Shown here in pieces: positions 44,400 through 53,311 of a stretch of 64,000 nt of DNA. Origin of the DNA: Pseudomonas graminis (lineage in GTDB: Bacteria; Pseudomonadota; Gammaproteobacteria; Pseudomonadales; Pseudomonadaceae); contig NZ_SOCR01000010.1 in NCBI RefSeq assembly GCF_004364335.1, positions 62,001 to 126,000 on the forward strand, in the 5' to 3' direction. Under the pieces are notes generated by a model that did no database searches, was not told the DNA's origin, and saw nothing but the letters and a program-made list of their open reading frames with translations. The first letter of the stretch is position 1. Each line of letters starts with the position of its first letter. The position numbers were made by a program, and so were the translations under genes.

Positions 44400-44490
44400 C
44401 TGTAGGAGCCGGCTTGCTGGCGAACCCACCTTGTCAGCAAACATTGATGTACCTGACCTGCCGCGTTCGCCAGCAAGCCGGCTCCTACAG
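44400..44490. repeat. REPIN between DedA and exaC genes
   Basis: TGTAGGAGCCGGCTTGCTGG at 44401 and the inverted GCCAGCAAGCCGGCTCCTAC near 44470-44489 flank a 50-bp centre. A degenerate REP arm (TGTAGGCGCGCGCTTG) lies at 44317. The rest of the 380-bp gap holds only the exaC terminator. Confidence 0.82.
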
Positions 44491-44513
44491 ATTGCATCGT
44501 CGCTATCTGCCAA

Positions 44514-44539
44514 CAAAAACGGCCTCCGAAGAGGCCGTT
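44514..44539 (-). terminator. Intrinsic terminator of exaC
   Basis: AACGGCCTC (44518-44526) and GAGGCCGTT (44531-44539), loop CGAA, make a perfect 9-bp stem; on the minus strand it is followed by TTTTGTTGG. It lies 23 bp after the exaC stop. Confidence 0.88.
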
Positions 44540-44561
44540 GCTTGTCACCCGAACGCGCTAA

Positions 44562-46082
44562 TCAAAAGAAGCCCAGCGGATTGATGTCGTAGCTCACCAG
44601 CAGGTTTTTCGTCTGCTGATAGTGCTCAAGCGCGACCTTGTGGGTTTCGCGGCCGACGCCGGATTTCTTGTAGCCGCCGAACGCCGCATGGGCGGGATAC
44701 AGGTGATAGCAGTTGGTCCACACGCGACCGGCCTTGATTGCCCGGCCTACGCGATACGCGCGATTGATGTCGCGGGTCCAGACGCCGGCACCCAGGCCAA
44801 ACTCGGTGTCGTTGGCGATGGCCAGCGCTTCCGCCTCGTCCTTGAAGGTGGTCACGCTCACCACCGGGCCGAAGATTTCTTCCTGGAAGACGCGCATCTT
44901 GTTGTTGCCTTTGAGCAGCGTCGGCTGGATGTAATAACCGGTCGCCAGCGAGCCCTCGAGCTTCTCGACCTTGCCGCCGGTCAGCAACTCGGCGCCTTCG
45001 CCCTGAGCGATTTCGAGGTACGAGAGAATCTTGTCGAACTGCTGCTGAGACGCCTGCGCGCCGACCATGGTGTCGGTGTCCAGCGGATCGCCGCGCTGGA
45101 TCTTCAAGACCTTCTTCATCACCACTTCCATGAACTGCGGGTAGATCGATTCCTGAACCAGGCAGCGGGACGGGCAGGTGCAGACTTCGCCCTGGTTGAA
45201 GAACGCCAGCACCACGCCTTCCGCGGCTTTGTCGATGAACTCCGGCTCGGCCTGCATGATGTCTTCGAAGAAGATGTTCGGCGACTTGCCGCCCAGTTCC
45301 ACGGTGGACGGGATGATGCTGTCAGCCGCCAGCTTCATGATGTGCGAACCCACCGGCGTCGAACCGGTGAAAGCGATCTTGGCGATACGCTTGCTGCTGG
45401 CCAGCGCTTCACCCGCTTCGCGCCCATAACCCTGCACGACGTTGAGTACGCCTTTTGGCAGCAGATCACCGATCAGCTCCATCAACACGGTGATGCCCAG
45501 CGGCGTTTGCTCGGCGGGTTTGAGGACGATGCAGTTACCGGCGGCGAGGGCCGGCGCGAGTTTCCAGGCGGCCATCAACAGCGGGAAGTTCCACGGGATG
45601 ATCTGCCCGACCACGCCCAGCGGCTCGTGGATGTGATAGGCCACGGTGTTGCCGTCGATCTCCGCAGCGGAGCCTTCCTGAGCACGCAGCACGCCGGCGA
45701 AGTAACGGAAGTGGTCGACTGCCAGCGGGATGTCGGCGTTGAGGGTCTCGCGCACGGCTTTACCGTTGTCCCAGGTCTCGGTGACGGCCAGCAACTCCAG
45801 GTTCTGTTCGATGCGGTCAGCGATTTTCAGCAGGGTCAGCGAGCGTTCCTGCACCGAGGTTTTGCCCCACGCATCGGCAGCAGCGTGTGCGGCGTCGAGG
45901 GCCTTGTCGATGTCTTCGGCGGTGGAACGTGGGAATTCTGCGATCAGCTTGCCGGTGATCGGCGAGATGTTTTCGAAGTACTGGCCTTTGACCGGCGGCA
46001 CGAATTCGCCACCGATGTAGTTGCCGTACTGGGTCTTGAAGGTAACGATTGAGCCTTCAGTACCGGGGTGGGCATAACGCAT
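44562..46082 (-). CDS. exaC: NAD-dependent acetaldehyde dehydrogenase, ExaC-like
   Basis: A 506-residue aldehyde dehydrogenase. The start MRYAHPGTEGSIVTFKTQYG matches ExaC of pseudomonads. It has IIPWNFPLLMAAWKLAPALA, GSTPVGSHIMKLAA, STVELGGKSPNIFF (general base Glu) and the catalytic Cys in FNQGEVCTCPSR. It oxidises acetaldehyde from ethanol catabolism to acetate. The other exa genes (quinoprotein dehydrogenase, PQQ genes) are not in the window. A single-gene unit with its own terminator. Confidence 0.92.
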   Translation of the reverse strand: MRYAHPGTEGSIVTFKTQYGNYIGGEFVPPVKGQYFENISPITGKLIAEFPRSTAEDIDKALDAAHAAADAWGKTSVQERSLTLLKIADRIEQNLELLAVTETWDNGKAVRETLNADIPLAVDHFRYFAGVLRAQEGSAAEIDGNTVAYHIHEPLGVVGQIIPWNFPLLMAAWKLAPALAAGNCIVLKPAEQTPLGITVLMELIGDLLPKGVLNVVQGYGREAGEALASSKRIAKIAFTGSTPVGSHIMKLAADSIIPSTVELGGKSPNIFFEDIMQAEPEFIDKAAEGVVLAFFNQGEVCTCPSRCLVQESIYPQFMEVVMKKVLKIQRGDPLDTDTMVGAQASQQQFDKILSYLEIAQGEGAELLTGGKVEKLEGSLATGYYIQPTLLKGNNKMRVFQEEIFGPVVSVTTFKDEAEALAIANDTEFGLGAGVWTRDINRAYRVGRAIKAGRVWTNCYHLYPAHAAFGGYKKSGVGRETHKVALEHYQQTKNLLVSYDINPLGFF

Positions 46083-46186
46083 GGTGAATATCTCCTGGTC
46101 TTGTGATTGTCTGGGGATAACGCGTTGCGGCGCATGGGTAGAGCGTAGAGCAAAGCGCGGGCGGGTACCAACGGCATCGGCATCAG

Positions 46187-46438
46187 TTCTGCGGTGTGAC
46201 GCGTGACGCCTTCCCGGCTGAAGCCGGTCCTACATGGGGATCGCGGTCCCACTCAGTATGTGCTTCTTGGCCGGCAAATGAGGCCAGGGCGGGAAAACGG
46301 AATAATGCTGGCTGACATGCATCCTGTAGGAGCGAGGCTTTTCAGTGGGACCGGCTTCAGCCGGGAATAGGCCGGTGTGGGCGCCATCGATTCTGCGGTG
46401 TGACGCGTGACGCCTTCCCGGCTGAAGCCGGTCCTACG
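46187..46438. repeat. REP cluster of the CCCGGCTGAAGCCGG type
   Basis: The segment TTCTGCGGTGTGACGCGTGA plus CGCCTTCCCGGCTGAAGCCG occurs twice in direct orientation (from about 46187 and 46391), with an inverted arm (GGACCGGCTTCAGCCGGGAA) at 46348-46367 between. The duplicated 45-50 bp block suggests copying of a REP-containing unit. Noncoding gap between exaC and mpl. Confidence 0.8.
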
Positions 46439-46558
46439 ACGCGTTCACTCACAATCACGTGGGTCGTCCCCAAGCGCGGCAGCCGCTCTCGGTAATTCCC
46501 CCGTGCGCATCCACTGCCTTCTACGCTAACCTGCGGCCCATGTTCTAAGAGGTCGGTC

Positions 46559-47908
46559 ATGCACATTCATATTCTGGGTATCTGCGGCACGTTCATGGGT
46601 TCGTTGGCGGTGCTCGCCAAGGATCTGGGCCATAAAGTCACGGGCTCCGATGCCAACGTTTACCCGCCGATGAGCACGCAGCTCGAAGCGCAGGGCATTC
46701 AGTTGATGCAGGGTTACGACCCTTCGCACCTCGAACCGGCACCGGATCTGGTGGTGGTCGGCAACGCCATGTCGCGCGGCAATCCCGCGGTCGAATATGT
46801 CCTGAACAAAGGCCTGCCCTACGTTTCCGGGCCGCAGTGGCTGGCCGATCACGTCCTTCGCGGTCGCTGGGTGCTGGCCGTCGCAGGCACCCACGGTAAA
46901 ACCACCACCAGCAGCATGCTCGCCTGGGTGCTGGAGCACGCCGGCATGGCCCCGGGCTTCCTGATCGGCGGCGTGCCGCAGAACTTCGATGTTTCGGCGC
47001 GTCTGGGGGATACGCCGTTCTTCGTCGTCGAGGCGGATGAATACGACAGCGCCTTCTTCGACAAGCGCTCCAAGTTCGTCCATTACGGCCCGCGCACCGC
47101 CATTCTCAACAACCTGGAATTCGATCACGCCGACATCTTCCCGGATCTGCCGGCCATCGAACGGCAGTTCCACCACCTCGTGCGCACCATCCCGAGCGAA
47201 GGCCTGGTCATTCACCCGACCACCGAGCCCGCCCTTGAGCGCGTGATTCGAATGGGCTGCTGGACGCCGGTGCAAACCACGGGCGAGGGCGGCCAATGGC
47301 AAGCGAATCTGCTCAGCGAAGACGGTTCAACATTCGAAGTGTTGTTCGAAGGTGCAGTTCAGGGCGTCGTCGATTGGGGCATGACCGGCCAGCACAACGT
47401 GGCGAATGCCTTGGCCACCCTCGCCGCTGCCCGCCACGTGGGCGTTGTGCCGCAGCAGGGCGTTGAGGCGTTGAGTGCTTTCAAAAGCGTGAAGCGGCGC
47501 ATGGAGAAGGTCGCCGAAGTGCGCGGCATCACCATTTATGACGACTTCGCCCACCACCCGACCGCCATTGCCACCACGCTGGACGGTCTGCGCAAGAAGG
47601 TCGGCGATGCGCCGATCATTGCCATCGTCGAACCGCGTTCCAATTCCATGAAGCTCGGTGCCCACCGCGACGGTCTGCCCGAAAGCGTCGTCCAGGCCGA
47701 TCAGGTGGTCTGGTATGCGCCGGCCAATCTGGGGTGGGATCTGGCGGCAACAGCGGCCCAGTGCACCATTCCGTCACTGGTCTGCGACAGTCTCGACGGC
47801 ATCATCGATCTCGTGAAAAACCAGGCTGAGCCCGGCACCCACGTGGTCATCATGAGCAACGGCGGTTTTGGCGGCCTGCACGGCAAACTCGCGGAGGCCC
47901 TGCAATGA
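46559..47908 (+). CDS. mpl: UDP-N-acetylmuramate:L-Ala-gamma-D-Glu-meso-DAP ligase (Mpl)
   Basis: Mpl attaches recycled murein tripeptide to UDP-MurNAc in the cytoplasm. The 449-residue Mur-ligase shows the N-terminal MHIHILGICGTFMGSLAVLA, the ATP loop VAGTHGKTTTSSMLAW, FVVEADEYDSAFFDKRSKF and DDFAHHPTAIATTLDGL. Its stop overlaps the ubiX start by 4 bp (ATGA). The pair mpl-ubiX is a usual Pseudomonas neighbourhood. Confidence 0.96.
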   Translation: MHIHILGICGTFMGSLAVLAKDLGHKVTGSDANVYPPMSTQLEAQGIQLMQGYDPSHLEPAPDLVVVGNAMSRGNPAVEYVLNKGLPYVSGPQWLADHVLRGRWVLAVAGTHGKTTTSSMLAWVLEHAGMAPGFLIGGVPQNFDVSARLGDTPFFVVEADEYDSAFFDKRSKFVHYGPRTAILNNLEFDHADIFPDLPAIERQFHHLVRTIPSEGLVIHPTTEPALERVIRMGCWTPVQTTGEGGQWQANLLSEDGSTFEVLFEGAVQGVVDWGMTGQHNVANALATLAAARHVGVVPQQGVEALSAFKSVKRRMEKVAEVRGITIYDDFAHHPTAIATTLDGLRKKVGDAPIIAIVEPRSNSMKLGAHRDGLPESVVQADQVVWYAPANLGWDLAATAAQCTIPSLVCDSLDGIIDLVKNQAEPGTHVVIMSNGGFGGLHGKLAEALQ

Positions 47909-48534
47909 GCGGCCCGGAACGCATCACCCTGGCAATGACCGGCGCTTCCGGCGCGCAATACGGTCTGCGCCTGCTGGACTGCCTCGTGCGCGAAGACCGC
48001 GAAGTGCATTTCCTCATTTCCAAGGCCGCGCAGCTGGTCATGGCCACCGAAACCGACGTCAACCTGCCGCCCAAACCGCAGATGATGCAGGCCTTCCTTA
48101 ACGAATACACCGGCGCGACCGCGGGCCAGATTCGGGTGTACGGCAAGGAAGACTGGATGTCACCGGTGGCGTCCGGTTCCGGTTCGCCCAGTGCGATGGT
48201 CGTGGTGCCGTGTTCGACCGGAACGCTGTCGGCAATCGCCACGGGCGCCTGCAACAACCTGATCGAACGGGCTGCGGACGTGACGTTGAAGGAGCGCCGG
48301 CAGTTGATTCTGGTGCCCCGCGAGGCGCCGTTTTCCAGCATCCATCTGGAGAACATGCTCAAGCTGTCGAACATGGGCGCGGTGATTCTGCCGGCGTCGC
48401 CCGGTTTCTATCACCAGCCGCAGACGATTGATGATCTGGTGGATTTCGTCGTCGCACGAATCCTCAACTTGCTCAACATCCCTCAGGACATGCTGCCGCG
48501 TTGGGGCGAGCATCATTTTGGCGCCGATGAATAA
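47905..48534 (+). CDS. ubiX: Flavin prenyltransferase UbiX
   Basis: UbiX prenylates FMN to make the cofactor for UbiD decarboxylases of ubiquinone synthesis. The 209-residue protein begins SGPERITLAMTGASGAQYGL (FMN-binding) and contains VVVPCSTGTLSAIATGACNN and LVPREAPFSSIHLENMLKLS. The N-terminus overlaps mpl; its last codons overlap the following lipoprotein gene by 8 bp. Confidence 0.95.
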   Translation: MSGPERITLAMTGASGAQYGLRLLDCLVREDREVHFLISKAAQLVMATETDVNLPPKPQMMQAFLNEYTGATAGQIRVYGKEDWMSPVASGSGSPSAMVVVPCSTGTLSAIATGACNNLIERAADVTLKERRQLILVPREAPFSSIHLENMLKLSNMGAVILPASPGFYHQPQTIDDLVDFVVARILNLLNIPQDMLPRWGEHHFGADE

Positions 48535-48814
48535 GCTTGTGGTCATCGCGCTGGGCCTGTTGCTGACGACAGGCTGCTCGACGGTCCGCACCCTCGACGC
48601 CAACCAGCCCGGCGCACCGGTTGTGTACGCCGGGACGCGACTGGACCTGTACGCCATCGAAGGGGGCTGCTGCGAGAAGGATCGCTTCGGCACCGAGGCG
48701 CCGAAATACCCGATGCTCGACCTGCCCGGCAGCGCGCTGCTCGACACGCTGCTGCTGCCGTTGTCGATTCTGACCGCGCTGGGCGTGGGATTCCAGGCTA
48801 CGGGCGGGATGTAG
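48527..48814 (+). CDS. YceK/YidQ-family lipoprotein
   Basis: A 95-residue lipoprotein. The signal is MNKLVVIALGLLLTTGCSTV with a lipobox (TTGC). The rest (GTRLDLYAIEGGCCEKDRFG and a C-terminal hydrophobic segment with LPLSILTALG) fits the YceK/YidQ family. Function unknown. It overlaps ubiX and so is cotranscribed. Confidence 0.8.
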   Translation: MNKLVVIALGLLLTTGCSTVRTLDANQPGAPVVYAGTRLDLYAIEGGCCEKDRFGTEAPKYPMLDLPGSALLDTLLLPLSILTALGVGFQATGGM

Positions 48815-48828
48815 CGCCTGTCGGGGAG

Positions 48829-49470
48829 TTATTTCCCCAGCCGGCGCAAATCATCCGACTCAACCACCCGCACGCCGTCCTGCTCTTCCAGCGCCAGACG
48901 CCATAGCGCGCGGGCGAGGTTGCAGGCTTCGATGCCGCCGTATTTGCCGGGAATCAGCTTGGCAATCGGCCCGGCCAGTTGTTCCACCAGACGCTGATCC
49001 TGCCGCTCGCCAATCAACAGCGACGGCTGGACGATGGTCAGTTGCGGCCAGCCCTGAAGCTTCAGCGCTTCTTCCATCTCGCCTTTGACGCGGCTGTAAA
49101 AGATGCTCGATTGCGGGTCGGCGTTCACCGCGCTGATCACCAGCAGGTGACGCGCGCCCAGCTCGCGGGCACGTTTGCCGAATGCGACGACCATGTCCAG
49201 ATCCACCGCCCGAAACGCTTCCTGGGAACCGGCCTGTTTGATCGTGGTACCCAGGCAGCAGAAAGCGATGTCGACAGGGCCTGCCAGTGTGGGCAGCAGG
49301 TTCTGAAGATCGCCGACGGGGTTTTCCAGACGTGGATGTTCAGCCAGAGGACGACGGCTGGGGGCGAGAACGCGGGTGACAGTGGGTTCGTTAAGCAGGC
49401 GGTCGAGCAAGTGCTCGCCAGTCAATCCGGTAGCTCCGGCAAGCAAAATGTGCTGAGGCGTCAAGTACAT
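48829..49470 (-). CDS. NAD(P)-binding Rossmann protein (HTATIP2/SDR-like oxidoreductase)
   Basis: A 213-residue short-chain-dehydrogenase-like protein from ATG 49470, with ATG 49500 an alternative. The nucleotide-binding HILLAGATGLTGEHLLDRLL, DIAFCCLGTTIKQAGSQEAF and ISAVNADPQSSIFYSRVKGE segments identify the atypical SDR group of NAD(P)H-binding proteins. The substrate is unknown. Convergent with the lipoprotein gene. Confidence 0.82.
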   Translation of the reverse strand: MYLTPQHILLAGATGLTGEHLLDRLLNEPTVTRVLAPSRRPLAEHPRLENPVGDLQNLLPTLAGPVDIAFCCLGTTIKQAGSQEAFRAVDLDMVVAFGKRARELGARHLLVISAVNADPQSSIFYSRVKGEMEEALKLQGWPQLTIVQPSLLIGERQDQRLVEQLAGPIAKLIPGKYGGIEACNLARALWRLALEEQDGVRVVESDDLRRLGK

Positions 49471-49597
49471 GATCTTTCTCCCTTGATACGCCACAAGCAT
49501 AGGCGCTGTACCGGAACAGACTGCGGGCGACGCGGGAGGGTTTCACAAAAACACATGAAATGTTCATGCATCTCGGTGTTTAGGCCTGCCTCAATCC

Positions 49598-49687
49598 GTA
49601 GGAGCCGGCTTGCTGGCGAACCCGATCGAGCATTCAACATCGCAGCGCTTCAACGAATGCTTTCGCCAGCAAGCCGGCTCAAACAGG
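49598..49687. repeat. REPIN between SDR-like and C13 peptidase genes
   Basis: GTAGGAGCCGGCTTGCTGGC at 49598 and an inverted GCCAGCAAGCCGGCTC near 49666-49681 flank a short core. Same REP type as at 10.4 and 44.4 kb. Confidence 0.8.
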
Positions 49688-49707
49688 TTCCGCGTCATCG
49701 GCGGCAC

Positions 49708-51402
49708 TCAGCGTCGAACGGTATTCAGCGCCCGCTCCGCCTGACTCTTGCGCAGCTGCCGCCAATGGTTGACCACGCCTTTCGGCGCCCACATCTGCGG
49801 CTCGGAGGCCTCGAAGCTTTCGTCCGTCTCACGCTGGGCGACGATGTCTTTTGCTTCATTGAACGCTTGCACCAGATCGTCGGTTTCCACCAGCGCCTTG
49901 CCGAACAGCGCTTCGCCGAAGTAGGTGAAATCGGCCTCTTCAGAACAGCCAAAGGACACGCGATCTTCACGGGATGCGGTAATCACCATCGTCCGCTCGT
50001 CCTTGATCGCCGGAATGAAACCGCCCGAATAGCACGCAGAAATCACCACCACCTTGTCGCGATTCTTCAGCGGCGCCAGCACGCCGGCCATCTCGTTGGC
50101 GGGCAGGTCGGACAGCTCCAGACGCGGCTGATCCAGCACCAGCTCGTGTTCATGGGTGCCGTGGCTGGTCAGGTAAATGAAGATCAAGTCTTCCGGACCG
50201 CTGCGCTTGGCCAGCGTTTGCACGGCGCGGCTGATGGTCTCGCGCGTGGCCAGCGGGCGATCGGCCATGTGATCGCGATGGTTGACCAACGTGATCTGGC
50301 CGGAAGCACCGAAGCGCGTGGCGAGCAGCTTGTTGACGTAATCGGCCTCGCGCAGGAAGACGCTCTGCTTGCCATCACCACCCACAACGAGGCTATACAG
50401 CTCGATGGCCGGCGTGGAGGCGGGCACGGCGGCGAGGGCTTTCTCGACCAAGGCGCCCTGGGCGAGCAAGCCGATTTCCAAGGGATCCGGCAACAGCTTC
50501 CCCGCCGCGTCGCGCACGCGCTGGCCGTTGGACCAGGTGCCGCTCTGGACTTCGCCTTCCGCCGTGGTCAGCACGCCGCTGCCTTGATAGTTGTCGTTCT
50601 CGAATTGCCCGATGTACACGCTGCCGTCCGGGAGCTTCAGGCTGCCTGAACCGGAGAAACGCCAGTTTTTGAAGTCACCTTGATAACGCGTGCCGTCGGA
50701 GCCGATCAACTCGCCCTTGCCGGTGAACGCGCCATCCTTGAACTGGCCCGACCAGACATCGCCATCGGCGTTTTCGTAGCGACCGCGGCCATTGAGCTGA
50801 TTGTTATGGAAACCACCGACGTACTGATCACCATCGGCGCTGTTGAAATTACCCGTGCCCTCAAGCTGGCCGTCGACGAACTTGCCGCTGAACTGGTTGC
50901 CCGCCGAATCGTTGCGCTGGCCTTCGCCGTTGGGTTTGCCGTGGGCAAACTGGCCCTGATACTCGCTGCCGTCGTCCAGTTCCAGATGCCCGGCGCCGTC
51001 ATACAGATCGGCCTTGAACTCGCCGCGATAACTCATGCCGTGCTCTTTGAGCGTGCCTTCGCCGTCGCGCCGCCCCAGCTTGTAGCCGCCGACGTAGCTG
51101 CCGGCGCTGGTGGTCAGCGAACCCTGGCCATGGAAAAGCCCGTCCTGAAACCCGCCCCGGTAGACGTCGCCATTGCTGGCGTGCCACTCGCCCTGGCCGT
51201 TCCACTGCCCGTTTTTGAATTCCCCGGCGTACCAGCTGCCATTGGGGTAATCGATCCGGCCCTTGCCCTGAAGCACGCCATTGATCACGTCGCCGCGATA
51301 GCGTCCACCGTCGGGCAGGCGAGCGTCCGGGGGCAACAGCGATTCGCCGTCGCCGCAAGCGGTGAGAAGTAAGGTCAGGGCCAAAGGAGCAAACGCGCGC
51401 AT
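49708..51402 (-). CDS. C13-type cysteine peptidase lipoprotein with MORN repeats
   Basis: A 564-residue secreted lipoprotein: signal MRAFAPLALTLLLTAC with lipobox Cys16. Residues ~31-300 carry eleven MORN-like repeats of about 23 residues (each G-x-x-Y-x-G-x-F/W) plus one degenerate unit. The C-terminal part is a caspase-like C13/legumain fold with His414 in TSHGTHEH and Cys457 in VISACYSGGF. MORN repeats usually bind membrane or lipid. The role of the protein is unknown; an envelope-anchored protease is the natural inference. Confidence 0.85.
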   Translation of the reverse strand: MRAFAPLALTLLLTACGDGESLLPPDARLPDGGRYRGDVINGVLQGKGRIDYPNGSWYAGEFKNGQWNGQGEWHASNGDVYRGGFQDGLFHGQGSLTTSAGSYVGGYKLGRRDGEGTLKEHGMSYRGEFKADLYDGAGHLELDDGSEYQGQFAHGKPNGEGQRNDSAGNQFSGKFVDGQLEGTGNFNSADGDQYVGGFHNNQLNGRGRYENADGDVWSGQFKDGAFTGKGELIGSDGTRYQGDFKNWRFSGSGSLKLPDGSVYIGQFENDNYQGSGVLTTAEGEVQSGTWSNGQRVRDAAGKLLPDPLEIGLLAQGALVEKALAAVPASTPAIELYSLVVGGDGKQSVFLREADYVNKLLATRFGASGQITLVNHRDHMADRPLATRETISRAVQTLAKRSGPEDLIFIYLTSHGTHEHELVLDQPRLELSDLPANEMAGVLAPLKNRDKVVVISACYSGGFIPAIKDERTMVITASREDRVSFGCSEEADFTYFGEALFGKALVETDDLVQAFNEAKDIVAQRETDESFEASEPQMWAPKGVVNHWRQLRKSQAERALNTVRR

Positions 51403-51573
51403 GGTAAATCCCGAAAATAAGATGTTTCGGCGTGATCTGATCGCGTACGTGTATCGAGTCGCTCACACAGCCGCAGCGAGTATGCCGCAGCGAGGAACGC
51501 TCATGAAACAGTCTGTTACGACTGTTTCATGTTTCGGGGGGGTCGCGGAGGCTTTATGGAGGGACGACGGGGG

Positions 51574-52029
51574 TTACACAAAGCACAGCGAAAGCGGTTC
51601 AGCAATGAACGCAGGCTTGTCCACGCCTTCGATTTCAAGCGTTGCCGTAGCCTTGAGCAGCCATTGGCCCGGCTTCTTTTCGGTGACCTGCGCCAGACTG
51701 ACTTTTAGACGAACGCGCGAATTCACCTTCACCGGCTGAATGAATCGCACGCTGTCCAGCCCATAGTTGATCGCCATCTGCATGCCCTCGGGCACGACCA
51801 TCAAGGACTCCATCAGCTTGGGCATCAGCGACAGCGACAGAAAGCCATGGGCGATGGTCGATCCGAACGGCGTCTGCGCCGCTTTCACCGGATCGACGTG
51901 GATAAACTGAAAGTCGCCGGTGGCTTCGGCGAACAGATTGATGCGTGCCTGATCGATGGTCAGCCAGTCGGAGCATCCCAGGTCCTTGCCTTCATAGTTT
52001 TTGAGTTCTGCAACGGGTACGTGGGGCAT
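51574..52029 (-). CDS. MaoC-family dehydratase
   Basis: A 151-residue hotdog-fold protein. The opening LKNYEGKDLGCSDWLTIDQA and the catalytic region FIHVDPVKAAQTPFGSTIAH plus GFLSLSLMPKL match (R)-specific enoyl-CoA hydratase/MaoC proteins. It may supply or remove 3-hydroxyacyl-CoA in fatty-acid or PHA metabolism. A single gene, convergent with none and facing away from the LrgA-like gene. Confidence 0.9.
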   Translation of the reverse strand: MPHVPVAELKNYEGKDLGCSDWLTIDQARINLFAEATGDFQFIHVDPVKAAQTPFGSTIAHGFLSLSLMPKLMESLMVVPEGMQMAINYGLDSVRFIQPVKVNSRVRLKVSLAQVTEKKPGQWLLKATATLEIEGVDKPAFIAEPLSLCFV

Positions 52030-52225
52030 CGCTACTCTCCATGCCAGTTATTGTTTTTGCGCGCGATCTTCACAGGCACGGTGGCGTCGGCGCTGTTATT
52101 GCTTGGCATTGAAGATCAGCACGCCCCACTGCGCGGGTCAACGTGCCCTCAACTGGCGAATACCACCCCATAGGCAGCGCGGGTGGCGTGTCTATAATGT
52201 CGCCGCGAATCTGCTGGAGTTTTCT

Positions 52226-52588
52226 ATGTTGCTAAGAGGCCTGACCTGGCTTGTGCTGTTCCAATTGATCGGAACTGCGCTCAATCACCTGTTTCTGTCG
52301 ATATTGCCCGGTCCGATCATCGGGCTCGTGCTGTTGATGATCTACCTGATGACCCGCGGCGAAGTCAGCCAACCCATCAGTCTGGCGGCCAGCAGCCTGC
52401 TGCGATACCTGCCGCTGCTGCTGGTGCCGCCCGCCGTCGGTGTGATGGTGTATGCCGACCAGATCGCCGAGGACTTCTGGGCGATTGTCGGCTCGCTGGT
52501 CATCTCGCTGATGGTCTCGCTGACCTTCGCCGGCTGGCTGATGCAGAAACTCATCGACCGTCAGGCCAATCGCCGGGAGCCTTCATGA
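52226..52588 (+). CDS. CidA/LrgA-family holin-like protein
   Basis: A 120-residue membrane protein with four predicted helices, from ATG 52226 (MLLRGLTWLVLFQLIGTALN). The LPGPIIGLVLLMIYLM and RYLPLLLVPPAVGVMVYADQ motifs define the family. It forms an operon with the LrgB-like gene, whose start overlaps by 4 bp. LrgAB/CidAB modulate murein hydrolase activity or export pyruvate in other bacteria. Confidence 0.9.
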   Translation: MLLRGLTWLVLFQLIGTALNHLFLSILPGPIIGLVLLMIYLMTRGEVSQPISLAASSLLRYLPLLLVPPAVGVMVYADQIAEDFWAIVGSLVISLMVSLTFAGWLMQKLIDRQANRREPS

Positions 52589-53301
52589 GTCTGGACTGGC
52601 ACGGCGCCTGGCTGTCGGTGATTCATCACCCCTTGTTCGGCATCGCCATCACCCTGGGCGCTTATCAACTGGTGCTGGCCGGCTACGAGAAAACCCGCTG
52701 GGTGTTTCTGCAACCGGTGCTCATCTCGATGCTGGTGGTGATTGGCGTGTTGGTGAGCTGCGGGGTTTCCTATGTCGAGTACCGCAAAAGCACCGAGATC
52801 CTCAGCATTCTGCTGGGCCCCGCCACGGTTGCGCTGGCCGTGCCGCTTTATCTGAACCTGCGGCGCATCCGGCAGTTGTTCTGGCCGGTATTGACTACGC
52901 TGGTGGTGGGCGGCGTACTGGCCACCGGGCTGTGCGTGGGGCTGGGCTGGCTGCTCGGCGCTGATCACATGATCCTGATGACCATGGCGCCCAAGTCCGT
53001 CACCTCGCCGATCGCCATGCTGGTGGCCGAGCAGATTGGTGGCGTGGCGGCGCTGGCCGCCGTGTTTGTGTTGATAACCGGGGTGATCGGCGGCATATTC
53101 GGCCCCGGCCTGTTGACCCTGGCGCGGGTAACCAGCCCGGAAGCCCGAGGCATGGCGCTGGGGCTGACGGCTCACGCGGTGGGCACGTCTGCGGCCCTGC
53201 AGGAAAGTGAGGAATGCGGCGCCTTTGCGGCGTTGGCGATGAGTTTGATGGGTGTCGCCACGGCCTTGTTCCTGCCGTTGGCGGTGTCTCTGGTTGCTTG
53301 A
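52585..53301 (+). CDS. LrgB-family membrane protein
   Basis: A 238-residue polytopic membrane protein. It shows YRKSTEILSILLGPATVALA, the paired hydrophobic segments, and KSVTSPIAMLVAEQIGG near residue 140, followed by GLTAHAVGTSAALQESEECG, all family hallmarks. Its ATG overlaps the LrgA-like stop. Works with LrgA in the membrane. Confidence 0.92.
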   Translation: MSLDWHGAWLSVIHHPLFGIAITLGAYQLVLAGYEKTRWVFLQPVLISMLVVIGVLVSCGVSYVEYRKSTEILSILLGPATVALAVPLYLNLRRIRQLFWPVLTTLVVGGVLATGLCVGLGWLLGADHMILMTMAPKSVTSPIAMLVAEQIGGVAALAAVFVLITGVIGGIFGPGLLTLARVTSPEARGMALGLTAHAVGTSAALQESEECGAFAALAMSLMGVATALFLPLAVSLVA

Positions 53302-53311
53302 GGATGGGTTT

